This document shows, piece by piece, positions 9,101 to 13,753 of a stretch of DNA of 13,753 nt. Within the stretch, counting starts at the first letter, position 1. The number at the start of each line of letters is the position of its first letter. The translations under genes and the position numbers were made by a program. The stretch lies in assembly GCA_018400565.1 (NCBI GenBank), contig JAGYMP010000074.1, forward strand, positions 1-13,753, given 5' to 3'. This DNA is from Bacilli bacterium (GTDB taxonomy: Bacteria > Bacillota_I > Bacilli_A > Izemoplasmatales > Hujiaoplasmataceae). The notes below the pieces were generated by a model. That model did no database searches. It was not told the DNA's origin and saw only the letters and a list, made by a program, of their open reading frames with translations.

Positions 9101-9622
9101 TAATTTGTTCGCCTGATCAGCATTCATATTGGAGTAGGATTCCATTTTTTCTTTTCGGGTATTTTCTTTTTCGTCAATGAAATCTTTATGGATCTGCATA
9201 CTCTCATCGATGCGTCGATTGATTTTATGAATGAGATTGTCGTAGTTATCTTTGGCTCTTTGACGTAATTTTTCTAGAGCTTCCAGCGTTTTTTGATATG
9301 TTTCGTTTTCTTTTTCTTCGACTTTTTCAAAATGGTCGTGTATATTTTTGTGTCGGTTTTGATTATGATTTTGCAAATCAACAAATTCGCTCTCAACAAA
9401 CGCTTTTGCGTTTTCATATGTGTGTTGAAGATTGCGTTGTTCATTAAGGTAATCCTGTTCAAGATTGTCGGTTTCATTTTCCAACTGTGTGTGTTTATGG
9501 TCGAATTCATTGAATAGTGCGGTTTTTTCACGCGCCAAAAAAGCGACATCTTCCTGATGCCGTTGCTTTTCTTTCGGGAATGTTAATAAAATCATTTTGT
9601 TGTCGATGGTTGCTTTCGCCAC
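6173..9622 (-). CDS. Giant coiled-coil protein of unknown function, first gene of pair
   Basis: I do not recognise this family. The 1149-residue protein starts at GTG 9622, with GAGGTG 8 bases upstream. It is almost all predicted helix, rich in Lys, Asn, Asp, Glu, Ile and Leu, with only about 6 Gly, 8 Pro, 3 Trp and 2 Cys by eye. Two less charged stretches stand out. Residues 360-400 (QSPIDFLQNS onward, containing LGENFDAVDNLL) and 705-770 (HGSTSRNFNPSLL, then LLPDFERKIIILIS) could be hinges or small globular inserts. Residues 835-955 are very basic, with runs such as KKTLKKIKKA and ETKKKRIKQ. No signal peptide, membrane span, nucleotide-binding loop or catalytic motif is visible. It leads a two-gene transcript behind a near-consensus promoter, back to back with ruvB. 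A filament, cell-shape or nucleoid-binding role is possible, but none is shown. A phage tape-measure protein is unlikely: there are no Gly-rich or hydrophobic segments and no phage genes nearby. Confidence 0.85.
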   Translation of the reverse strand: MAKATIDNKMILLTFPKEKQRHQEDVAFLAREKTALFNEFDHKHTQLENETDNLEQDYLNEQRNLQHTYENAKAFVESEFVDLQNHNQNRHKNIHDHFEKVEEKENETYQKTLEALEKLRQRAKDNYDNLIHKINRRIDESMQIHKDFIDEKENTRKEKMESYSNMNADQANKLVWAIESSRNTLDSLKNQLVEERKQKLSDFNQTVMDTLDTLRKTKRTINKHFKHLVNSFQTIQTDIKKESKKRQQPHTAYNQARIRDYSQQIKTVKNRAQSFEKDLRSTWTVAKQKIKSDMEQAKAADDKKRLEQSILKHDIMEIKANSLLDNNKEINNLQVYKLQNEIKKIKMDSFKRAEEIKLNYQSPIDFLQNSINLLSNFHFYLGENFDAVDNLLSDFIQYHNTYLNRKNNHLTTTAKDIEEYKNQFIVNINETISTLTDKLKHMDSLSKELITLESSTRIKIADVKKQMENKHVRGDYEKTKAKLSQYQNFIEMQHDYNLKTINLKRAYQDAFLFIENSALEIHKKNAGLDVYEKHTKKLTNCEHDIQHNVYELQKKMLMSKLTHRGRLADLQKKWLLENTDFEHTRDIYLLTQAREKIKRTNRDNLDTFKKRMKAYRHKHATIRSISENEFEAIKTMLIDDDDIKSFVSTVKHKRDAMQQLLIDDLLINIRPIHQDIIDKNQKVNHSIDIISSLMDKNKDVLKKYLLDIHGSTSRNFNPSLLADFSYDFLLRQNSIVETIDKLDSFIADKDMKSIRTLLPDFERKIIILISTCKNKLQASSKLKSFKNQATKYIDKMIKIINRHDNKITSLLTSFIKQTIRKDVIHISKQIAFTEKKSKKIDGILIALVKDINDEKHMRKKTLKKIKKAYTNITRRVDKRLSETDRILKDTSLANTKKTKKIKHATKSLLKETKKKRIKQIEAIMHAHDNVEKSLSRTKKNVQTYIKRLNKLLKRKRDNEHDYVVAFVRSKKSANATKIKSLDQRTHDIENDKDAYYVNREKDITIIHEKNRYHLNQTFRQIENTKYLSRPAFLKKINVIKEHLSTARDNLQQNLIDAQTDLLESHRQSNEHMDTDMQTFNEKLRSQADSLLNNMTNDNPFTRMITMHDFLTDNIETMQHIMQQKTMDTKEKLQLNERKSSEKQTRFINK

Positions 9623-9649
9623 GCGGTGTTCACCTCACTATATAATATC

Positions 9650-9678
9650 ATTATAATACACAGACCGTGTTTTATCAA
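9650..9678 (-). promoter_or_regulatory. Sigma-A-type promoter of the coiled-coil operon
   Basis: On the minus strand, TTGATA (9678-9673) and TATAAT (9655-9650) are separated by 17 bases: one mismatch from the -35 consensus and a perfect -10. The leader to the GTG start at 9622 is short. A small inverted repeat, ACAC-N5-GTGT (9658-9670), lies in the spacer and might be an operator, but its arms are only 4 bases. The strength of the match suggests abundant expression of the coiled-coil pair. Confidence 0.72.
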
Positions 9679-9718
9679 TAAACGGTGAGAAAATGAAGAT
9701 GTAAAATAAGCAATTTTT

Positions 9719-9727
9719 TGTTATAAT
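9719..9727 (+). promoter_or_regulatory. Extended -10 promoter of ruvB-queA
   Basis: TGTTATAAT is a perfect extended -10 element (TG-N-TATAAT). It sits about 26 bases before the ruvB ATG, with AGGAG at 9742-9746. No good -35 is seen 16-18 bases upstream, which is usual for extended -10 promoters. It lies back to back with the coiled-coil promoter within the 131-base intergenic region (9623-9753). Confidence 0.6.
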
Positions 9728-9753
9728 GAAGTATCATAGGTAGGAGTGCTATC

Positions 9754-10758
9754 ATGGACGATCGAATTATATCGAATAATCTGTTGATCGATGACGAACT
9801 TGAAGCCACATTGAGGCCACGTCGCTTTGAGGAATTCATCGGTCAAAATAATGTGAAGGAAATGATCCAAATCGCCGTTCAGGCAGCAAAAAAAAGAGAT
9901 GAATCGCTTGATCACGTTCTTCTGTATGGCCCACCCGGTCTGGGGAAGACGACACTCGCACAGGTCATCGCAAATGAATTGGACGTCGGTGTCAGGGTTT
10001 GCAGTGGACCGATGGTTGAACGTACGGGTGATCTAGCTGCCATTTTAACATCGCTTGAGCCCGGGGATGTTTTGTTCATCGATGAAATTCACCGCTTGCC
10101 AAAAGTTGTGGAAGAAATCTTGTATTCCTCGATGGAAGATTATGTGATTGATATCGTGGTCGGCAAAGATTCAGGTGCAAAATCCATTCGTGTTGATTTG
10201 CCGCCGTTTACTTTAGTGGGTGCAACAACCCGGTTTGGTGCATTGACCGGTCCGCTTCGCGACCGTTTCGGTATCGTCCACAAACTTGACTTTTATGATG
10301 ACGACGATTTAAAGACCATTTGCAGACGAACAGCAAGAATCTATGAATGCGACATTGAAGAGCAAGCAGTCAAAGAACTAGCCACACGCAGCCGCGGAAC
10401 ACCCAGGATCGTCAATCGCCTCTTTCGCAGGGTCAGAGACTTTGCGGACATTTTGGGAGACGGAACGGTGACGATCGACATAACCCGGACGGCATTAAAC
10501 AAATTAAAGATTGACGAAGAGGGACTTGACAAAAAAGATCGTGAGTATTTGCTCGGCATCATCGAAAAATATCACGGTGGACCCGTCGGGTTGGATACCA
10601 TAGCCACCTCGATCAATGAAGAATCACAGACATTGGAAGACGTTTATGAACCGTATTTAATTCAACGTGGCTTTATTTCCCGCACACCACGCGGCCGTGT
10701 TGCCACGGAAAAAGCTTACCGTCATTTGAATAAACGTCACCAAGGAGCATTGTTTTGA
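9754..10758 (+). CDS. ruvB: Holliday junction branch migration ATPase RuvB
   Basis: RuvB is the hexameric AAA+ motor that, with RuvA, drives branch migration of Holliday junctions in recombinational repair. The protein has 334 residues, the normal length. Visible motifs are Walker A GPPGLGKT (59-66), Walker B LFIDEIH (107-113), sensor 1 GATTR (156-160) and the arginine-finger segment GPLRDRFG (166-173). The C-terminal winged-helix domain includes GGPVGLDTIA and ends with YLIQRGFISRTPRGR. AGGAG lies 7 bases before the ATG. ruvA, its usual upstream partner, is not here: the upstream neighbour is the opposite-strand coiled-coil operon, and ruvB has its own promoter. queA overlaps its stop, as in the common ruvAB-queA-tgt order of Bacillota. 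The identification is secure. Confidence 0.97.
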   Translation: MDDRIISNNLLIDDELEATLRPRRFEEFIGQNNVKEMIQIAVQAAKKRDESLDHVLLYGPPGLGKTTLAQVIANELDVGVRVCSGPMVERTGDLAAILTSLEPGDVLFIDEIHRLPKVVEEILYSSMEDYVIDIVVGKDSGAKSIRVDLPPFTLVGATTRFGALTGPLRDRFGIVHKLDFYDDDDLKTICRRTARIYECDIEEQAVKELATRSRGTPRIVNRLFRRVRDFADILGDGTVTIDITRTALNKLKIDEEGLDKKDREYLLGIIEKYHGGPVGLDTIATSINEESQTLEDVYEPYLIQRGFISRTPRGRVATEKAYRHLNKRHQGALF

Positions 10759-11789
10759 TGAAAACGAAAGATTTTGATTATCATTTACCTGAAAAACTGA
10801 TTGCGCAAAAACCCCTTGAAAATCGGTCAGATTCCCGTTTGATGTTAGTGTCAAAAGATTCTTTTGACATTGAGCATGATCGTTTTTACAATATCGCTGC
10901 GCATCTCAAAAAAGACGATGTCTTGGTGTTGAATGACAGTAAAGTTATTCCGGCGAGGCTTTATGGCATCAAAGAAAAAACCGGTGCCTCTATTGAAATG
11001 CTTTTATTGGAAAACGATGATGATGACCCTGACCGTTGGCAAGCTTTGGCAAAACCGGCAAGACGTGTAAAAGAAGGAACGGTTCTGACATTCGGCGGTG
11101 GTCTTTTGAAAGCGAAATGTGTAAACGTCGGCGAAGAAGGAATCCGTGATTTTGAATTGACGTACGAACGTCCTCTAAGCGATGTGCTCGATACCTTGGG
11201 GACAATGCCGCTTCCACCTTATATTCACGAGACGTTGGATGAACAAGATCGCTATCAGACTGTTTATTCAAAAACGCCGGGATCGTCCGCAGCGCCGACA
11301 GCGGGGTTGCATTTCACTTCCGATTTGTTGGAATCAATAAAAGCAAAAGGCGTGAAGATTGTCCATGTGACGCTTCATGTCGGAGTTGGCACGTTCAGAC
11401 CGGTCAAAGTCGATGATGTCGAAAAACACACCATGCATGAAGAATTTTATCACATGAACGAGGAAACCGCTTCGGAGCTTCAGCAAGCAAAAGAAGAACA
11501 ACGCAGAATCATCGCTGTCGGCACGACATCGACGCGGACATTGGAAAGTGTCATGAAAAAGCACGGATGTTTTCAGGCAGACTCCGGATATACGGATATC
11601 TTCATCTATCCGGGCCATGAGTATCAAGCCATCGATGGCTTGATTACGAACTTCCATCTGCCGCAATCCACGCTGCTCATGATGGTTTCCGCTTTCGCCA
11701 GCAAATCCATCATCATGCATGCCTATGAAAAAGCCATTGAAAACAAATATCGTTTCTTTTCATTCGGTGATGCGATGTTTATCCGATAA
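10758..11789 (+). CDS. queA: S-adenosylmethionine:tRNA ribosyltransferase-isomerase QueA
   Basis: QueA transfers and isomerises the ribosyl group of SAM onto preQ1 in tRNA, giving epoxyqueuosine at the wobble position of GUN anticodons. The protein has 343 residues. Family motifs are NDSKVIPARLYG (59-70), PGSSAAPTAGLHFT (174-187), VTLHVGVGTFRPV (204-216), AVGTTSTRTLES (253-264) and IYPGHEYQAIDGLITNFHLPQS (split across 283-304). The ATG at 10758 overlaps the ruvB stop as TGATG, a classic coupling signal, with AAGGAG 10 bases upstream. A TTG at 10755 in the same frame would add one residue and cannot be excluded. The partner tgt lies 1.45 kb downstream, separated by a convergent transporter gene and pduL. 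A hairpin terminator follows the stop immediately, so ruvB-queA is probably a closed two-gene unit here. Confidence 0.96.
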   Translation: MKTKDFDYHLPEKLIAQKPLENRSDSRLMLVSKDSFDIEHDRFYNIAAHLKKDDVLVLNDSKVIPARLYGIKEKTGASIEMLLLENDDDDPDRWQALAKPARRVKEGTVLTFGGGLLKAKCVNVGEEGIRDFELTYERPLSDVLDTLGTMPLPPYIHETLDEQDRYQTVYSKTPGSSAAPTAGLHFTSDLLESIKAKGVKIVHVTLHVGVGTFRPVKVDDVEKHTMHEEFYHMNEETASELQQAKEEQRRIIAVGTTSTRTLESVMKKHGCFQADSGYTDIFIYPGHEYQAIDGLITNFHLPQSTLLMMVSAFASKSIIMHAYEKAIENKYRFFSFGDAMFIR

Positions 11790-11815
11790 AAAAGCATCCG
11801 TTCGGATGCTTTATT
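11788..11815. terminator. Bidirectional intrinsic terminator between queA and the transporter gene
   Basis: A 9-10 bp perfect stem, AAAGCATCC / GGATGCTTT (11791-11799 and 11804-11812), has a GTTC loop. TTTATT follows on the plus strand, and a T6 run on the minus strand (11793-11788). The TAA stop of the minus-strand transporter gene (11811-11813) overlaps one arm, so a single hairpin probably ends both convergent transcripts. Confidence 0.8.
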
Positions 11816-12500
11816 CATTCATGAGATGAAGAGGTTTGATTTTTTTTATAAAATATAAGAACGGGGTGTCCAACATCGCCACAATGACTTTGACGAGGTA
11901 TGTTGTGACGAATATCTCGATGACAATGCCAAACTCATAAACACCAAGAAAAGCAATTGGAACGAAAATGAGCGAATCAAGTAATTGTGAAACGATCGTC
12001 GACCCGTTATTTCTGAGAAAAAGCCACTTATCATCCGGCATTTTTTGTTTGATTTTCTGATAGATATAAATATCAAACAATTGACTGATGATAAACGCGG
12101 TGAAACTTCCAAGAATGATGCGGGGGAGAAAACCAAAGATGACTTCGAGCGAGGATTGGACCGTGTCGGAATCGGCTGGTATGAACTCAAGGGCAAGCTG
12201 CATGACCGCCAATGTGGCAAGCATGACAAAAAAACCGATAAACACGGCGCTTCTGGCTTTTTTTGAGCCGTAAAGCTCGTTGAGTGCATCCGTGGCTAAA
12301 AAGATTGTGCCGTACATGATATTGCCCAACGTAGCTGTAATGCCAAAAATCTGTATGTTTTTCGTCACCTGGATGTTGGCTAGAACAGTTCCCACAGCGA
12401 TCCATGTGAATATCCCGGTTATGCCGAAACACTTGTAAATGACAAGAAACAAAATGAAATTAAGCAAAGCGAATAAAAACCATAAGAGTTCGTTAGGCAT
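11811..12500 (-). CDS. yhhQ: Queuosine precursor transporter, YhhQ/COG1738 family
   Basis: This is a 229-residue integral membrane protein with about six hydrophobic helices, near residues 5-22, 29-44, 55-72, 84-103, 117-145 (one or two helices) and 167-216 (two). Family hallmarks are FLATDALNELYGSKKAR (68-83), in the position of the VTDLLNEFYGxxxA motif, and LRNNGSTIVSQLLDSLIF (162-179), matching the RNNxSTxxSQxxDT motif of the VUT/DUF165 family. E. coli YhhQ imports preQ0 and preQ1. Location between queA and tgt strongly supports the same role, though exact specificity (preQ0, preQ1 or queuine) is inferred. QueA needs preQ1-modified tRNA, so preQ0/preQ1 is favoured over queuine. GGGGAG lies 7 bases before the ATG. 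The gene converges on queA with a shared terminator and diverges from pduL. Confidence 0.88.
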   Translation of the reverse strand: MPNELLWFLFALLNFILFLVIYKCFGITGIFTWIAVGTVLANIQVTKNIQIFGITATLGNIMYGTIFLATDALNELYGSKKARSAVFIGFFVMLATLAVMQLALEFIPADSDTVQSSLEVIFGFLPRIILGSFTAFIISQLFDIYIYQKIKQKMPDDKWLFLRNNGSTIVSQLLDSLIFVPIAFLGVYEFGIVIEIFVTTYLVKVIVAMLDTPFLYFIKKIKPLHLMNE

Positions 12501-12548
12501 GTCATCACTCCCCGAAGTGAAATGAAATGGTATTGAATCACTGTCTAT

Positions 12549-12577
12549 ATCTTACAACAAAAACCAAACAAACACAA
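12549..12577 (-). promoter_or_regulatory. Weak candidate promoter for the transporter gene
   Basis: On the minus strand, TTGTGT (12577-12572) and TAAGAT (12554-12549) are 17 bases apart, a modest match to sigma-A consensus. It lies about 50 bases before the yhhQ ATG, in an A/C-rich stretch (T/G-rich on the minus strand). It is offered only because the gene needs its own promoter in this divergent region. Confidence 0.3.
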
Positions 12578-12596
12578 CAAAAAACAAGGTTAACAT

Positions 12597-12625
12597 TTGT
12601 AAAATATGCCCAAACATAGTAAAAT
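12597..12625 (+). promoter_or_regulatory. Sigma-A-type promoter for pduL-tgt
   Basis: TTGTAA (12597-12602) and TAAAAT (12620-12625) are separated by 17 bases. AAAGGAGG follows at 12641-12648, 11 bases before the pduL ATG, a rather long spacing. The position suits a pduL-tgt transcript divergent from the transporter gene. The 159-base region 12501-12659 holds nothing else that I can support. Confidence 0.55.
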
Positions 12626-12659
12626 ATTCTTGATTGATCCAAAGGAGGATTAACCGATT

Positions 12660-13232
12660 ATGGAGAAGAAAATATTAGTGGAAGTCTCGGCAAGACATGT
12701 TCATGTCAGCCGGGAAGATCTTGATACCCTGTTTGGAAAAGGTTATCAGCTTACCGAAAAGAAACCATTATCACAACCCGGGCAATTTGCCGCTGAAGAA
12801 CGGGTGAAAGTCGTCGGCCCGAAACGATCCCTCGACAGAGTTTCGATTTTAGGTCCGGAACGGTCCAAAACACAAGTGGAAATATCTTTGACGGATGCTT
12901 TTTCTACAGGCATCAAAGCACCCATTCGTCAATCGGGTGACACCGAAGGCAGTGCCGGATGCACCTTGGTCGGGCCGGAAGGCGAAATCGTGCTCAAAGA
13001 GGGCGTGATCGTCGCAAAACGCCATATTCACATGACGCCTGACGATGCAAAAGCCTATGATTTACATGACGGTGATATCGTTTCCGTGACAGTTGACACC
13101 GAAAACCGGGCGCTGACATTTTCCGATGTCGTGCTGAGAGTGCGTGATGATTTCCAATCCGCGATGCATATTGACACAGATGAAGGCAATGCGGCCGGAG
13201 TCGGCAAAAACCAATACGGCATCATCGAATAA
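12660..13232 (+). CDS. pduL: PduL-type phosphate acyltransferase (phosphotransacylase)
   Basis: PduL exchanges CoA and phosphate (acetyl- or propanoyl-CoA to acyl phosphate), which with acetate kinase yields ATP. The 190-residue protein shows both metal-binding motifs: ARHVHVS (H13, H15) and KRHIHMT (H122, H124), with H170 in SAMHIDTDEGNA. GPERSKTQVEIS carries R68 and E74 at the spacing expected for the conserved Arg and zinc-ligand Glu of the family. The catalytic fold begins within the first few residues. The N-terminal encapsulation helix of microcompartment PduLs is thus missing, and no shell genes are present, so it is probably a free cytosolic enzyme replacing unrelated Pta. The acyl preference cannot be told from sequence; acetyl is likely for a housekeeping copy. 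tgt starts 3 bases after its stop. Its insertion between queA and tgt is unusual and not functionally explained. Confidence 0.93.
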   Translation: MEKKILVEVSARHVHVSREDLDTLFGKGYQLTEKKPLSQPGQFAAEERVKVVGPKRSLDRVSILGPERSKTQVEISLTDAFSTGIKAPIRQSGDTEGSAGCTLVGPEGEIVLKEGVIVAKRHIHMTPDDAKAYDLHDGDIVSVTVDTENRALTFSDVVLRVRDDFQSAMHIDTDEGNAAGVGKNQYGIIE

Positions 13233-13235
13233 GCC

Positions 13236-13753
13236 ATGCATTCCGTCTGGTATGAGAACACACATAACTGCAAACAATCCGGTGCGCGCACCGGAATTTT
13301 GCATACACCGCACGGCGATTTTGAGACACCGATTTTCATGCCGGTTGGCACACAGGCGACCGTAAAAACCTTGAGTCCCGAAGAGACCATGGACGTGAGT
13401 GACGGGTTGATTTTGGGGAACACCTATCATCTATGGTTGCAGCCCGGCGATAATATTGTTGCGAAACACGGGGGCATCCGCGGGTTTATGCATTGGCCCG
13501 GTGCACTTCTCACGGATTCGGGCGGTTATCAGGTTTTCAGTCTTTCCGAACAACGCGAGATCACGGAAGAAGGCGTACATTTTCGCCATCACAGAAGCGG
13601 AGCGCCTTTATTCTTATCACCCGAGAAAAGCATTAAGATTCAACATAATCTTGATGCGGATATTATGATGAGTCTGGATGAATGTCCGCCATTTGATGCT
13701 TCTTATGATTATATGAAGCATTCAATCGAGCGCACAACCCGGTGGGCCGAACG
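13236..13753 (+). CDS. tgt: tRNA-guanine transglycosylase Tgt (3' end cut by window edge)
   Basis: An ATG three bases after the pduL stop opens a frame that stays open to the window edge, giving 172 residues of a protein normally near 370-380. Tgt replaces guanine 34 in GUN-anticodon tRNAs with preQ1, the step before QueA. Motifs include GARTGILHTPHGDFETPIFMPVG (split across residues 16-38), GNTYHLWLQPG (61-71), LLTDSGGYQVFSL (91-103), with D94 in the position of the catalytic general base, and IMMSLDECPP (143-152). The nucleophilic aspartate and zinc site lie beyond the window. No clear Shine-Dalgarno precedes the ATG, so translation probably depends on coupling to pduL. Archaeal-type or eukaryotic Tgt is excluded by close similarity to Bacillus-type motifs such as EEGVHFR and YDYMKxSxERTxRWAE. 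Confidence 0.95.
   Translation, partial: MHSVWYENTHNCKQSGARTGILHTPHGDFETPIFMPVGTQATVKTLSPEETMDVSDGLILGNTYHLWLQPGDNIVAKHGGIRGFMHWPGALLTDSGGYQVFSLSEQREITEEGVHFRHHRSGAPLFLSPEKSIKIQHNLDADIMMSLDECPPFDASYDYMKHSIERTTRWAE

Noticed and set aside
3209..9622. SMC, MukB or Rad50-type ATPase
   Set aside because: No Walker A, Walker B or signature motif is visible at the ends of either protein, and there is no central hinge domain with the expected glycines.
3209..9622. Phage tape-measure protein or prophage fragment
   Set aside because: No hydrophobic or Gly/Ala-rich segments, no other phage genes, and intact housekeeping genes on both sides.
3196..9753. Insertion sequence or integrative element boundaries around the coiled-coil block
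   Set aside because: No transposase, terminal inverted repeat or target duplication was found by eye at the edges; xerD is a housekeeping-type recombinase with all six catalytic residues at XerD spacing.
13055..13430. Minus-strand frames over the pduL-tgt junction
   Set aside because: Two overlapping frames antisense to well-identified genes, with no family features.
1..13753. UGA-as-tryptophan genetic code
   Set aside because: hemW, xerD, ruvB and the second coiled-coil gene end in TGA at the correct family lengths, and Trp is encoded by TGG.

Overview
The window looks like chromosomal DNA of a low-to-medium GC member of the Bacillota/Mycoplasmatota side of the tree. Supporting signs are AGGAG-type ribosome binding sites, sigma-A-like promoters (TTGATA-17-TATAAT), GTG and TTG starts, and the xerD-deoB adjacency known from Bacillus. 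Trp is written TGG, and hemW, xerD, ruvB and a coiled-coil gene end in TGA. The standard code is therefore used, and a code-4 Mycoplasma or Spiroplasma is excluded. A walled or acholeplasma-like lineage both remain possible; I cannot name a genus.

Left block (1-3.2 kb, plus strand): the end of hemW (heme chaperone, cut by the window edge), xerD (chromosome dimer resolution) and deoB (phosphopentomutase), tightly packed. Right block (9.7-13.75 kb): ruvB and queA overlap; a convergent membrane transporter of the queuosine-precursor family (yhhQ) follows on the minus strand; then pduL and the start of tgt on the plus strand. QueA, Tgt and the transporter form a queuosine tRNA-modification set suggesting salvage of preQ0/preQ1. 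PduL is a phosphotransacylase linking acyl-CoA to acyl phosphate.

The unusual part is 3.2-9.6 kb on the minus strand. Two adjacent, apparently co-transcribed genes encode very long, almost wholly alpha-helical, Lys/Glu/Asn-rich proteins of 1149 and about 980 residues. They have very few glycines and prolines, no membrane segments and no recognisable enzymatic motif. A near-consensus promoter drives them, back to back with the ruvB promoter, and the pair ends in a hairpin terminator abutting that of deoB. They share a short motif and may be diverged paralogues. I do not recognise the family; a filament or scaffold pair is the best guess and the main discovery candidate here.

No tRNA, rRNA, CRISPR array or insertion sequence was seen. 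No gene-free stretch exceeds 300 bases.
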